Below are positions 32,476-41,291 of a stretch of 64,000 nucleotides of DNA, one piece after another (within the stretch, counting starts at the first letter, position 1; each line of letters opens with the position of its first letter). A program made the position numbers and the translations under genes. The notes under the pieces were generated by a model that had not been told where the DNA came from, did no database searches, and saw only the letters and a program-made list of their open reading frames with translations. Origin of the DNA: Adhaeribacter terrigena (GTDB taxonomy: Bacteria > Bacteroidota > Bacteroidia > Cytophagales > Hymenobacteraceae). The stretch spans positions 124,001-188,000 of the forward strand of contig NZ_JAEHFX010000002.1 of the NCBI RefSeq assembly GCF_016623615.1, read 5' to 3'.

Positions 32476-33096
32476 TTAAAAAAGCATAATGCTTGTAACG
32501 CGCGTAGAATCCGGAATATCATCGGCCACGATGCGGTCTAAAAATTTGGGCGGGAAATTGCTGATATCGAGCGTGAACGTCATCTTGTTTTTATCCGAAA
32601 CCGCTACAAAATCCGTTTCCCCCAAACCAATAAACGAAAGCGGGTACGCATTCTTTACTTCGGCAAACGTAGAGCCTACCCGGATCCCTTTTTCGGTTTT
32701 AAATTTGGGGCTCAGCACGCGGATCCGGAAAATGCTGCACGTGTTTTTGCAGTTTTCTTCGGCCAGCAGCAAAAGCTGGTTTCCGGTTTTCGGGTTGCGC
32801 AGTTCGTAAGCTGTGTAAGGCTCGCCTTCCAGTTCCCGTTGCACCGCTTTCAGGTTTTCGGCCGGTATCATTTTTTTTAGCGAATCGGTAGGCATATTCA
32901 CTCTTATTTTTCCGGCGCGGCCGGGTGCCAGCGAATATTGTTCGGCTTCCACCACTTTCGGGTCTGGTTTTGGCACGGCCACTGTATCGGTTTCCGGGTG
33001 AGAAACGGCGTTGACGTCCTGGGTTTTAGTATCGGAAGAACAGGCGGTGAAAAAAAGAACGGGCAAAGAAAAAGTAAGAATTTTTACGAGTCGCAT
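32476..33096 (-). CDS. lipoprotein of unknown function
   Basis: 206 residues with lipobox FTAC (C19) after a hydrophobic signal. Residues 20-50 are a Pro/Val/Asp-rich linker. The folded part (about 52-206) has PGRAGKIRVNMPTDSLKKMIP and KGIRVGSTFAEVKNAYP, resembling periplasmic DUF-type domains of Bacteroidota; no known function. It is divergent from surE. Confidence 0.78.
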   Translation of the reverse strand: MRLVKILTFSLPVLFFTACSSDTKTQDVNAVSHPETDTVAVPKPDPKVVEAEQYSLAPGRAGKIRVNMPTDSLKKMIPAENLKAVQRELEGEPYTAYELRNPKTGNQLLLLAEENCKNTCSIFRIRVLSPKFKTEKGIRVGSTFAEVKNAYPLSFIGLGETDFVAVSDKNKMTFTLDISNFPPKFLDRIVADDIPDSTRVTSIMLF

Positions 33097-33177
33097 TACT
33101 GGGGTTTAACTGTTAGAATAGGAAGGTAGAAAATATTTTGGATTTTGGCGAATATCTTGCGTTTACGGGCTGGCTCC

Positions 33178-33209
33178 ATTGCCAATACCAGGATTTCGGG
33201 CTACTTTTA
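33178..33209 (+). promoter_or_regulatory. Bacteroidota-type promoter for surE
   Basis: ATTG, a 20-base spacer and TACTTTTA match TTTG-N19-21-TAnnTTTR with one change in the -33 box. The ATG is 25 bases after the -7 box. TACTTTTA and the following leader (ending TAATAGCGTTTT) also fit the reverse AAAACGGTA-type element. Confidence 0.6.
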
Positions 33210-33234
33210 CACCTCAATTTAATAGCGTTTTACC

Positions 33235-34044
33235 ATGGCAAAACCACTTATTTTAGTATCGAACGACGATGGCATTACGGCGCCCGGCATCCGGACGTTG
33301 GTAAAAGTGATGAAAAAAATTGGTGATGTAGTAGTGGTAGCCCCAAACAGTCCGCAATCGGGTAAAGGCCATGCCATTACCATCGGCGAATCGCTGCGGC
33401 TCGATAAATCGCTTGCTTTTAAAGACGTGGAAGCCTGGGAATGTTCCGGCACACCGGCCGACTGCGTAAAGCTGGCTAAATTTCATGTGCTCAAAGACCG
33501 CAAGCCAGATATTGTGGTAAGCGGCATCAACCACGGTTCCAATTCCAGCATCAGCGTGCTTTATTCCGGCACCATGTCGGCCGCCATCGAAGCTGCCATC
33601 GAAGGTTTGCCGGCCATCGGTTTCTCGCTATGCGAATTCGGGCACGACGCAGATTTCAGCCATACCGAAGAATTTATTGAGCAAATTGTGCGCGAAGCTT
33701 TGAAGAAAGGCATTTTACCGGGCGTGGCGCTTAACGTAAATTTCCCTAAAAAAACGAAAGCGGGCGTAAAAGGAATCAAGATCTGCCGCCAGGCGCGCGC
33801 CAAATGGCAGGAAGAATTCGACGAACGCCTCGACCCGCACAACCGCAAATATTACTGGATGACGGGCTCATTCGTAAATTCCGATAAAGGCGACGATACC
33901 GACGAATGGGCACTGGCCAACAATTACGTTTCGGTGGTTCCCTGCCAGTTCGATATGACCGCCAGCCACGCCATTGCCCTTATGAACAACGATTGGGACC
34001 TAGAGCCGGAAGTGAAACTGAACCCGAAAGTAAAAGATAATTGA
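33235..34044 (+). CDS. surE: 5'/3'-nucleotidase SurE
   Basis: 269 residues, typical. The metal ligands are D11 and D12 (VSNDDGITAPG), S42 (PNSPQSGKGHA) and N99 (SGINHGSN). SurE dephosphorylates nucleoside monophosphates, and some homologs also act on polyphosphate. The ATG in TTACCATGG is well placed behind a promoter. It stands alone; the S8 peptidase gene starts 42 bases after its stop, with a weak forward element between them. Confidence 0.95.
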   Translation: MAKPLILVSNDDGITAPGIRTLVKVMKKIGDVVVVAPNSPQSGKGHAITIGESLRLDKSLAFKDVEAWECSGTPADCVKLAKFHVLKDRKPDIVVSGINHGSNSSISVLYSGTMSAAIEAAIEGLPAIGFSLCEFGHDADFSHTEEFIEQIVREALKKGILPGVALNVNFPKKTKAGVKGIKICRQARAKWQEEFDERLDPHNRKYYWMTGSFVNSDKGDDTDEWALANNYVSVVPCQFDMTASHAIALMNNDWDLEPEVKLNPKVKDN

Positions 34045-34086
34045 TCTTCCAAAACGCTATGCTTTCCGGGTAACCGGCACATTTTT

Positions 34087-35760
34087 ATGAATTTTTCTTC
34101 CGAATATTTTTTACGCCGGCTTTTTTTGGCGGCCTTGCTTTTCTTCTTTTTCGGCAGCTTTCTTCCGGTGCAGGCGCAGCAGAAATACTGGGTGGTGCTG
34201 AAAGATAAAAAAGGCGTTTCCTTCGATCCGTACCAGTATTTCGATGCCAAAGCCTTAGAACGCCGCCAGCGCCAGAATCTGCCGATTTACGACGAAACCG
34301 ACAAGCCGATCAACGCCACGTACCGGCAGCAAATAACTGCGCTTTCCGATTCGGTTTCCGGCGAAAGCCGCTGGCTGAATGCCATTGCCTGTTTTGCGCA
34401 ACCAACGCAGCTCGAAAAGCTCCGGAAGTTAGCTTTCGTCCGCGAGATCATCCCTTTCCAGGTGCAGCCGGTAGTTTTAGCCGAAGTTCCGGATAAGTAT
34501 AAAGTAACCCTGAAGGCAGATGAACTGAAAATCCTGCAAGATCAGACGGCCAGTTTAGGTGCTTCGGTTTTCAGGGAAAAAAATCTGAACGGTAAGGGAA
34601 TTCGCATTGCTATTTTAGACGCCGGCTTTAAAGGCGTAGATAATACTGCCGCTTTCGAACATTTATACAAAGGCAAACAGGTAATCAAAACCTGGGATTT
34701 TGTAAAACGCCGCGAATACGTTTACGACTTTGCCACTCACGGAACCTTGGTTCTAAGCTGCGTGGCCGGCCGACTGAATGGCCATGATATTGGCCTGGCA
34801 ACCGGCGCCGAATTTTTGCTGGCCCGCACCGAACGCATGTATTCCGAACGTTTCTCGGAAGAAGAAAACTGGCTGGCTGCCATGGAATGGGCCGATAAAA
34901 ACGGCGCCGACATCATCAATTCTTCGCTCGGTTATACCAACGACCGTTATTTTAGAGAACAGATGAACGGCCGTTACGCTTTTGTAGCCCGCGCCGCCAA
35001 TTTAGCCGCCCGCAAAGGCATTCTGGTAGTAAACGCCAACGGCAACGACGGCACTGCTGACTGGAAAATTCTGGGCACGCCTGCCGATGCAGACAGCGTT
35101 CTGGCCGTAGGCGGCATCGATCCCAAAGGTTTATTCCACGTAAATTTCAGCTCCTACGGACCAACGGCCGACAAACGCATGAAACCCAATGTAAGCGCCT
35201 TTGGTATTGTGGTAGGAGCAGGACCGAAGGGTTTTGAACAAACGCAGGGCACTTCTTTTTCGAGCCCGCTGGTAGCCGGTTTTGCAGCCTGCGCCTGGCA
35301 GGCCAACCGCGCGTTAACCAACATGCAGCTCTTTAAAGAAATTGAAAAATCGGGCAACCTGTATCCGTATTTCGATTATGCCCACGGGTTTGGCATGCCG
35401 CAGGCTCAGTTTTTACTGAACGGAAGAGCTACGGAAATAAAACCAACCATTAAGTTTGAAACCGGCAAAGACCAGGTTATGATCGTGGTAAAAACCGAAT
35501 TCATGCCCGATACTACCGGTCCATTTGTGGCCGATACAACCGGATCTGGTAAAAAAGGTACTTATCTGGTGAAAGAGAAACACCCTTCCGCCAATTATGT
35601 ATATTACCACATTGCCAATCCCAAAGGTTCTTTAGACCGCTACTATGTAATTGAAGTAGAAGACGATCCGGAAGTGGCCGCCATTAAATTCGAAGCGTTG
35701 CGGACGGGCTCCGTTATCCGGGTTTTTTATAAAGGTTATACCGGTTTCTACGCGCACTAA
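34087..35760 (+). CDS. secreted S8 subtilisin-like serine peptidase
   Basis: 557 residues with a signal peptide (about 11-30). An N-terminal prodomain-like part (30-160) precedes the S8 domain with catalytic D178 (IAILDAGFKG), H218 (FATHGTLV) and S390 (QGTSFSSP); N320 is a candidate oxyanion-hole residue. The C-terminal 130 residues lack a recognisable T9SS sorting domain, so the route past the outer membrane, if any, is unclear. Probable extracytoplasmic protease. The next gene starts 22 bases after its stop. Confidence 0.92.
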   Translation: MNFSSEYFLRRLFLAALLFFFFGSFLPVQAQQKYWVVLKDKKGVSFDPYQYFDAKALERRQRQNLPIYDETDKPINATYRQQITALSDSVSGESRWLNAIACFAQPTQLEKLRKLAFVREIIPFQVQPVVLAEVPDKYKVTLKADELKILQDQTASLGASVFREKNLNGKGIRIAILDAGFKGVDNTAAFEHLYKGKQVIKTWDFVKRREYVYDFATHGTLVLSCVAGRLNGHDIGLATGAEFLLARTERMYSERFSEEENWLAAMEWADKNGADIINSSLGYTNDRYFREQMNGRYAFVARAANLAARKGILVVNANGNDGTADWKILGTPADADSVLAVGGIDPKGLFHVNFSSYGPTADKRMKPNVSAFGIVVGAGPKGFEQTQGTSFSSPLVAGFAACAWQANRALTNMQLFKEIEKSGNLYPYFDYAHGFGMPQAQFLLNGRATEIKPTIKFETGKDQVMIVVKTEFMPDTTGPFVADTTGSGKKGTYLVKEKHPSANYVYYHIANPKGSLDRYYVIEVEDDPEVAAIKFEALRTGSVIRVFYKGYTGFYAH

Positions 35761-35782
35761 TTTTCAGATTCACCTTGTTTTT

Positions 35783-36541
35783 ATGAAAAAATATCTCCTG
35801 TCTTTCGGGTTACTTGCTGCTTGTTTTACCAATGCTGCGGCCCAGAATGTTTTGCTCGCCCAAGACGTTACCAAAGATACTGTTGAAGTAAAATTCGGTC
35901 CGAATAAAAAATATTTCGGGCATATGTATGTGGGCTACGGTTTGGTGGCCGGACCGGCCGAAAACAAAGGCAGCGCTGTAAAATACGGCGATTCGCACGA
36001 ATGGCTTTTCGGTTACCGTTTCAAGTATAAAGTGGGCAATGTGTACGCGCTCGGCTTCGACTTAACCGTAAACCCGGTAACGTATTATATCAAACAGAAA
36101 GCAAGTAAAACGCTGCCTACGCCTTTTCTTTTCGACGAAGAAAAATTCAAGTTCACCAACTTCGGCTTAAGCGTTTACCAGCGCTTTAACTGGGATAAAC
36201 GCGGCAATTACGTGGGTAATTTTGTGGATATGGGCGCTTACGGAAACTGGATGCCGGTGAAAGTCCACATTTACGAAGACGATAACCTGTTCGGTTTAAG
36301 CGGCCCGCTGAGCGGCGTGAAAGAAATTAAAGTGCGCGAAACCGGCCTGAAATATGTGGAAGATTTCAATTATGGCGTTTTGGCGCGCGTGGGTTTTAAC
36401 CGCTACGTTTTCTACGGTTCTTACCGTTTATCCGACCTGTTTGGTGGTTATGCTGTGCTGGATGAAACCGGCAGGAATATGTACGACTTTGCTGAATTGC
36501 CGCGCGTAACGGTTGGTTTCCAGTTGGGTTTGCACAAGTAA
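35783..36541 (+). CDS. secreted protein, probable outer-membrane beta-barrel
   Basis: 252 residues with a signal peptide (1-20, ending AAAQ). Regular amphipathic strands (KYKVGNVYALGFDLTV, YGVLARVGFNRYVFYGSYRL, RVTVGFQLGL) suggest a beta-barrel. Not assigned to a family. Probably co-transcribed with the S8 peptidase. The converging gene ends two bases beyond its stop. Confidence 0.72.
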   Translation: MKKYLLSFGLLAACFTNAAAQNVLLAQDVTKDTVEVKFGPNKKYFGHMYVGYGLVAGPAENKGSAVKYGDSHEWLFGYRFKYKVGNVYALGFDLTVNPVTYYIKQKASKTLPTPFLFDEEKFKFTNFGLSVYQRFNWDKRGNYVGNFVDMGAYGNWMPVKVHIYEDDNLFGLSGPLSGVKEIKVRETGLKYVEDFNYGVLARVGFNRYVFYGSYRLSDLFGGYAVLDETGRNMYDFAELPRVTVGFQLGLHK

Positions 36542-36543
36542 TT

Positions 36544-37059
36544 TCAATATTTGTAATGCGAAGTAAGCCGGCCGAACTGCAAGCCTAAAAGTGCGCCTCC
36601 GAAAGGTTCTTTCGTATTCAGGTTCCCGAACGCGTAAACGCCGATGCCAAAATAACGCGTTGGTGTCCAGAAGATCTGGCTTTCCAGCGGAATACCTACC
36701 GTACCGAATTCGGAAGGCGGTCCTACGTATCCTACACCGGCCGAACCCGAGATCATCGCGTTCCGGGTTTTGTAGCTGCGGCCATAAAGCAGGCCGGCAT
36801 CCCAGGCTTGCGTACCGCCGCCATCGAAATCGTAATTGCGTACGAAACGCGCACTTATTATATGCGGCCGGAACTGGTGCGATAAACCAAAGCCCACCGA
36901 ACCGCCCTGCGAACTGAGGCCGCCGCCGCCAAACGCCCACCACAAATTCCGGGCTTTGTTGGTTTCTACTGCCTGGCCGTGCGCCGTTGCAAAAAACAGG
37001 GAAAACAAAAGGAAAAACGGTAGGGTTTTCAGCTTAAAAAGTAAGGCTTCCGGTTTCAT
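36544..37059 (-). CDS. secreted protein, small beta-barrel candidate
   Basis: 171 residues with a signal peptide (about 13-29, ending AHGQ). Gly-rich alternating strands (WAFGGGGLSSQGGSVGFGLS, AWDAGLLYGRSY, SGSAGVGYVG, FGGALLGLQFGRL) suggest a small outer-membrane barrel. Not recognised. Tail-to-tail with the preceding gene with a two-base gap. A forward AAAACGGTA-type element lies in its signal-peptide codons (37013-37047). Confidence 0.7.
   Translation of the reverse strand: MKPEALLFKLKTLPFFLLFSLFFATAHGQAVETNKARNLWWAFGGGGLSSQGGSVGFGLSHQFRPHIISARFVRNYDFDGGGTQAWDAGLLYGRSYKTRNAMISGSAGVGYVGPPSEFGTVGIPLESQIFWTPTRYFGIGVYAFGNLNTKEPFGGALLGLQFGRLTSHYKY
37013..37047 (+). repeat. dispersed AAAACGGTA-type element within a CDS
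   Basis: AAAAACGGTAGGGTTTTCAG followed by CTTAAAAAGTAAGG. A near-consensus copy inside signal-peptide codons. Confidence 0.8.
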
Positions 37060-37227
37060 AACAGAACATTAAGTTTCGGTAATATAGCCTTACGGAAAAC
37101 AACCAATATCAGATAATTTCCGGCCGGAAAATCCGGATTGTTTCCAGGCAAGCTACTTGGAGGTGGTACTGTTTTTAACAAATCAGTTTAGCGGAACCGC
37201 AAAGCAAACCGCTGGGATAAGCGTATT

Positions 37228-37266
37228 AAAAAACCGGCCGGAAAATTTTTCCGGCCGGTTTTTTAA
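37228..37266 (-). terminator. rho-independent terminator (bidirectional)
   Basis: AACCGGCCGGAAA and its complement form a 13-base GC-rich stem with a short AT loop, flanked by A and T runs on both sides. It lies 19 bases after the stop of the lipoprotein gene at 37285. Confidence 0.9.
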
Positions 37267-37284
37267 TTGAAATGCTTTATTTTT

Positions 37285-37710
37285 TTACTGCAGGATCTTT
37301 ACCGAATTTAATTTATACGGCGTAGCTAACCAGCGTTCTTCCGGCTTGATCTCTTTTACTTCGCCACTGAACTGAATTTTCATGCCGTCTTTTTTCAAAG
37401 ATTGCGGCAGGTTGCAGGCCGAAAAACGACGGTTCTGGTCCGGTATAGCAATTAAATAAATTACGCCCTCCGGTTCCGCGGCATTAGGCAAGGCCATGAT
37501 CTGTCCGGGCTGGTTCTGATGTTTTTCTACCGTAGCGCGGTCGTCGAAACCGCAAGGCATGGCAAGAATTTCGTTGTTGGTAGCATCAGATACGGTTTCT
37601 TTTAAAGAGGCTTCGGCATCGGTGGCATTGGCCGTTAAATCGAAACAACCGGTAAGCGAAAAAGCGGAAAGGGAAAGTATGGCGAACGTACTTAAGACAG
37701 AGTTTTTCAT
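37285..37710 (-). CDS. small lipoprotein of unknown function
   Basis: 141 residues from M at 37710 (the frame is open to 37734, but this start gives a proper signal). Lipobox LTGC (C22). The folded part resembles nothing I can name; it has QPGQIMALPNAAEPEGVIYLI and GEVKEIKPEERW. Followed by a strong terminator. Confidence 0.75.
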   Translation of the reverse strand: MKNSVLSTFAILSLSAFSLTGCFDLTANATDAEASLKETVSDATNNEILAMPCGFDDRATVEKHQNQPGQIMALPNAAEPEGVIYLIAIPDQNRRFSACNLPQSLKKDGMKIQFSGEVKEIKPEERWLATPYKLNSVKILQ

Positions 37711-37999
37711 AGCTTTATAAGTTTGGTGTAACAAGTGTGCGAATATGGGTTTCTATACGCCGTTGTTTTTTTCGGGTGGCTTAACAATAAAAACGTATTG
37801 GATTAATGCAATTAAGTTGTTTTTATTCTTATAATTTCCTCCGCAATAAGCGGTTAAATGCAAACTGGTTGGTAAGGGTTTACCGATCTTGCCTTGATCT
37901 AGTAACTTTTTATTCTGCTGCTGGCAGGAAAAGTATGGCTGAAAAACTATAAAGCAGAATCTTAAAATAAGTACCTTTACTGCCTGTTTTTTTACTTTT

Positions 38000-39391
38000 A
38001 TGAAACAAGCGATCTTTAAAGCCGCCTGCCTGGCAGCACTTTTTTTCAGCCCTTTTGTAACATCGGCCCAGACTATTTCTGATAGTCTTCTGATCCGGAA
38101 GATCTACCACGAAGCCCTCAGTAACCGCACCGGCTACGAACAGCTCCGCTACCTCAGCAACGAGATCGGCGGGCGTTTAAGCGGCTCGCCGGAAGCCGAA
38201 AAAGCCGTGAATTATACCAAAGCTGAAATGGATAAAATGGGCCTGGACCGGGTTTATCTGCAGGAAGTAATGGTGCCGCACTGGGTTCGGGGCGAAAAGG
38301 AAGTTGGTAAAATGGTAGGGAAAAAGGGCAAAAAAGTCGAAGTGCCGGTTTGTGCGCTGGGTGGCTCTATTGGTACCGGCAAAAAAGGCATTACCGCCGA
38401 GATCATTGAAGTGAAAAGCCTGGAAGAAGTAGCAAAGCTGGGCAAAGACAAGGTTTCCGGGAAGATCATTTTCTTTAACCGCCCCATGGAGCCTTCGCAC
38501 GTTAACGCTTTCCACGCCTACGGCGGCGCGGTAGACCAACGGGGAAGAGGTGCCTTTGAAGCGGCTAAATATGGTGCCGTGGCTGTAATTGTCCGTTCCA
38601 TGAACCTGGCTTTAGACGATTTTCCGCATACCGGCGCCATGCGCTACGAAGATGGAATCACCAAAATTCCGGCTGCTTCTATCAGTACAAACGGCGCAGA
38701 ATTACTAAGCCACCGCTTAAAAGACGAACCCGGCCTGCAATTCTATTTAAAGCAAAACCCGCAAACCCTGCCCGATGCGAGATCTTACAACGTGATCGGC
38801 GAAATTAAAGGCTCCGAAAATCCCGATGAAATAATTGTAGTAGGCGGCCATTTAGACAGCTGGGACTTAGGCGATGGTTCTCACGATGACGGGGCCGGCT
38901 GCGTGCAGGCCATCGAAGTGTTGCGGATCATGAAAGCGTTGAACATCAAGCCGAAACGTACCATTAGAGCCGTGATGTTCATGAACGAGGAGAACGGCGT
39001 GCGCGGCGGTTTAAAATATGCCGAAGAAGCTAAAAATAAAAATGAAAATCACGTGGCTGCCATCGAATCGGATGCGGGTGGTTTTACGCCGCGCGGTTTT
39101 GGCATTTCCGGCCTGCCTAAACACGTAAAAGCAATTCAGCAGTGGAAACTCTTACTGGAGCCTTACGGTTTGCACGACATTGGCCCGGGTTACGGTGGCG
39201 TAGACATTAATCCGCTGGGGAAAAACAGCAAAGAAACCGCTTTAATTGGCCTGGAACCTGATTCGCAACGCTATTTCGAAGTACATCACGCCGCCTCCGA
39301 TACTTTTGATAAAATAAACCAGCGCGAACTGGCTTTGGGAGCCGCTTCCATGGCTGCCTTAACGTACCTGCTTTCCGAATACGGTTTGTAA
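38000..39391 (+). CDS. secreted M28-family metallopeptidase
   Basis: 463 residues with a signal peptide (1-23). The M28 zinc site is present: H284 and D286 (VGGHLDSWD), D297 (SHDDGAG), E330/E331 (MNEENG), D358 (ESDAGG) and a C-terminal histidine in EVHHAASDTF. The region between about 120 and 260 looks like the PA domain that often interrupts this family. It is probably an exported aminopeptidase or carboxypeptidase Q-like enzyme. A sequence like the AAAACGGTA-type element lies in frame at 38308-38341. Confidence 0.92.
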   Translation: MKQAIFKAACLAALFFSPFVTSAQTISDSLLIRKIYHEALSNRTGYEQLRYLSNEIGGRLSGSPEAEKAVNYTKAEMDKMGLDRVYLQEVMVPHWVRGEKEVGKMVGKKGKKVEVPVCALGGSIGTGKKGITAEIIEVKSLEEVAKLGKDKVSGKIIFFNRPMEPSHVNAFHAYGGAVDQRGRGAFEAAKYGAVAVIVRSMNLALDDFPHTGAMRYEDGITKIPAASISTNGAELLSHRLKDEPGLQFYLKQNPQTLPDARSYNVIGEIKGSENPDEIIVVGGHLDSWDLGDGSHDDGAGCVQAIEVLRIMKALNIKPKRTIRAVMFMNEENGVRGGLKYAEEAKNKNENHVAAIESDAGGFTPRGFGISGLPKHVKAIQQWKLLLEPYGLHDIGPGYGGVDINPLGKNSKETALIGLEPDSQRYFEVHHAASDTFDKINQRELALGAASMAALTYLLSEYGL

Positions 39392-39400
39392 TCCAGACTT

Positions 39401-39459
39401 ACCAAATAAAAAATCCCGCACCGAAACCTCATATTTTCGTGCGGGATTTTTTATTTGGT
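39401..39459. terminator. bidirectional terminator between M28 and DsbA-like genes
   Basis: ACCAAATAAAAAATCCCGCAC has an exact 21-base reverse complement at 39439-39459. With A and T runs on each side, it should stop transcription from both converging genes. Confidence 0.92.
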
Positions 39460-39505
39460 CTGTCATCCTTGGCTATATCGCTCAGGGTAACACACTTTTA
39501 AGTTT

Positions 39506-39538
39506 GAAACGCTATGCTTTTCCGCTTAAAAACTATCA
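39506..39538 (+). repeat. dispersed AAAACGGTA-type element, forward
   Basis: GAAACGCTATGCTTTTCCGC followed by TTAAAAACTATCA, 22 bases before the DsbA-like stop. Confidence 0.65.
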
Positions 39539-39559
39539 GCTTGTTTAATACCAAGCAGA

Positions 39560-40558
39560 TTATTTGCGTTTCCAGATCGGGCCGTTTTTACTGTTGAATT
39601 TCTCGATCTTACCGGCTTTCTCCAGTTCCTGCAATTTAGCTTCGGCGGTAGCTTTGGAGTAATTACCGAGCACGGCAAATTCTTTCAGCATCAGCGTCGG
39701 GAATAAGCGGAACAGGTTTTCGCCATCGGTATTAATTGGGTTTTTAATGCTGTTCGGTACCAGTTTCTGCACCACGCTTTCGTAGCTGCCGTATGGTTTG
39801 GAACCATATACCAACGTACGGTTATTATCCTGATCGTAGAAGAAAATGGTCGGGAAACCGCGCACGCCTAACTGACGGGCCAGCGCCAGATCTTCTTCAA
39901 ACAGTTGCTTGGCTTTGGAGCTGTAATCGCTTAACAGCTGGATCGGGTCGAGGCCCACCTGCGAGGCGGCGCGTTCCAGATGTTCCCATTTGGTGATGTT
40001 CTTCTTTTCCAGGAACAGCATTTCGCGCATGCGGCGCAGGAAATTCACGGCTTTATCTTTGTCCTGCAACTGCGCCGCTTTAAAAGCAATGGAAGGCGGA
40101 TACGACGAACTCAACGGATCTTCCAGCCACACGTCGCCGTCTATCGGAACCTGGTAGTGCGCGCTGGCTTCGTCCCAATGGTGCGCTACGTCTTTCGGAT
40201 TGGCAACATCGCGGCCGCCATAAGAATCCCAGCCTTTTAAAAGGCCGCCCATGTGGTATTCAATTTCCAGGAATTCGCCGTACTCGAGTTTCAGTTTGCG
40301 CAATTCCGGCTCAATGCCCCAGCACGAAGAACAGATCGGGTCGGTAAAATAAACGAGGCGCACCGGTTTCTGGGTTTTTACGGCTCCCGTTACCGTGTTC
40401 TCTGCCGCAGCAGCGCCGGGTATTTCGCATAAGCCGGCAACCGGATCGCAGGCCATTGGATTATTACTTTGGTTTTCTATGTCGATATTCTTGGTTTGTG
40501 CGTTCATACAAGTAGTAAGTAAAAGGTTTAAAAAAATGAGCGTAATGGTTTTATGCAT
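39560..40558 (-). CDS. DsbA-family thioredoxin-fold protein
   Basis: 332 residues with a signal peptide (about 1-20). The DsbA-like domain (about 66-270) has the CxxC motif FTDPICSSCWG at about 71-81 and the cis-proline region VRGFPTIFFY. The FrnE/SpxH-type LVYFTDPICSSCWGIEP start and the helical insertion agree with the DsbA family. The last 60 residues (MLKEFAVLGNYSKATAEAKL) look like a winged-helix extension. It faces an HxlR-type regulator gene with a 132-base shared upstream region. Confidence 0.85.
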   Translation of the reverse strand: MHKTITLIFLNLLLTTCMNAQTKNIDIENQSNNPMACDPVAGLCEIPGAAAAENTVTGAVKTQKPVRLVYFTDPICSSCWGIEPELRKLKLEYGEFLEIEYHMGGLLKGWDSYGGRDVANPKDVAHHWDEASAHYQVPIDGDVWLEDPLSSSYPPSIAFKAAQLQDKDKAVNFLRRMREMLFLEKKNITKWEHLERAASQVGLDPIQLLSDYSSKAKQLFEEDLALARQLGVRGFPTIFFYDQDNNRTLVYGSKPYGSYESVVQKLVPNSIKNPINTDGENLFRLFPTLMLKEFAVLGNYSKATAEAKLQELEKAGKIEKFNSKNGPIWKRK

Positions 40559-40598
40559 ATCTTGCCTCTTTGCTTCGAAGTAAATTGTAGCATTGTTT

Positions 40599-40623
40599 AA
40601 AAATGCCTCATTATGAGGTTTTT
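40599..40623. promoter_or_regulatory. palindromic operator candidate between dsbA-like and hxlR genes
   Basis: CCTCAT-T-ATGAGG is a perfect 6+6 palindrome flanked by A and T runs, centred in the divergent intergenic region. HxlR-type regulators bind palindromes of this size next to their own genes, so this is a good operator candidate. It could also form an RNA hairpin. Confidence 0.55.
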
Positions 40624-40690
40624 AGTTGCTGAATTTTATTTGATACAAAGGTCGGGCAAATAAGAACGCTTGTCAATTAGTCAGAAAAAC

Positions 40691-41008
40691 ATGACCACCC
40701 TGAACGATTTTTCGGAGCCGGAAAGCTGCCCGGCCACCAACCTGCTGAAACTGCTGGCTGGCAAATGGAAACCGCAGATCTACCGGCTGGCGCTGGAAGG
40801 ACCGCTTCGCTTCAATACTTTGCTGCGTCAGTTGCCCGGTTCCAACAAGCAAAGTGTTGCGGTAGCTTTAAAAGAACTGGAAGAAGCCGGCTTGTTGCAG
40901 AAAACAATCATAAAAGAAAAGCCGCTGCACATTGAATACAACCTCACCGAAAAAGGCTTCATGCTGGTACCGGTTTTTAAGCAACTCGAAAATTTTTCTG
41001 CGGAATAG
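40691..41008 (+). CDS. HxlR-family transcriptional regulator
   Basis: 105 residues from the ATG at 40691; a TTG seven codons upstream is the alternative. The winged-helix signature LLKLLAGKWKPQIYRLALEGPLRFNTLLRQLPG (about 18-50) is typical. A cysteine at position 13 (ESCPATNLL) matches the redox or electrophile sensing cysteine of YodB/HypR-type members. Divergent from a DsbA-like gene, so redox control of that gene is a reasonable inference. A strong terminator follows. Confidence 0.9.
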   Translation: MTTLNDFSEPESCPATNLLKLLAGKWKPQIYRLALEGPLRFNTLLRQLPGSNKQSVAVALKELEEAGLLQKTIIKEKPLHIEYNLTEKGFMLVPVFKQLENFSAE

Positions 41009-41029
41009 AATTCTCCGCCTTAAACATAA

Positions 41030-41065
41030 AAAAAGCAGCCTGAATTCATTTCAGGCTGCTTTTTT
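41030..41065 (+). terminator. rho-independent terminator after hxlR-like gene
   Basis: AAAAAGCAGCCTGAA pairs with TTCAGGCTGCTTTTT around five bases, followed by more Ts. Confidence 0.92.
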
Positions 41066-41103
41066 ATTTTTATTATTTCAGGAATTACTCAAATCCCAAA
41101 CTC

Positions 41104-41135
41104 AAAAACGGTAGGGTTTTGGGCTTGAAAAATCA
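41104..41135 (+). repeat. dispersed AAAACGGTA-type element, forward
   Basis: AAAAACGGTAGGGTTTTGGG followed by CTTGAAAAATCA. Near-consensus. Confidence 0.8.
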
Positions 41136-41175
41136 ATTAAATGAAGGGAATTATTTTTACGTAGGGAAGCGAAAA

Positions 41176-41265
41176 GTCCCCCTTTGGAGGGGGTAGGGGA
41201 GGATATCACACATTCAAAAAAACAGAAATACGTAAAATCCTCCCCCAACCCCCTCCAAAGGGGGA
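41176..41265. mobile_element. MITE-like element with 28-base terminal inverted repeats, copy 1
   Basis: Starts GTCCCCCTTTGGAGGGGGTA and ends with the reverse complement of the same sequence (CCCCCTCCAAAGGGGGAC). The 30-base centre (about 41204-41237) differs from copy 2. It has no coding capacity and is AAAA-flanked. A near-identical pair of arms occurs at 44418-44520. Confidence 0.75.
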
Positions 41266-41291
41266 CGAAAATTACCATAAATCATTAAACC

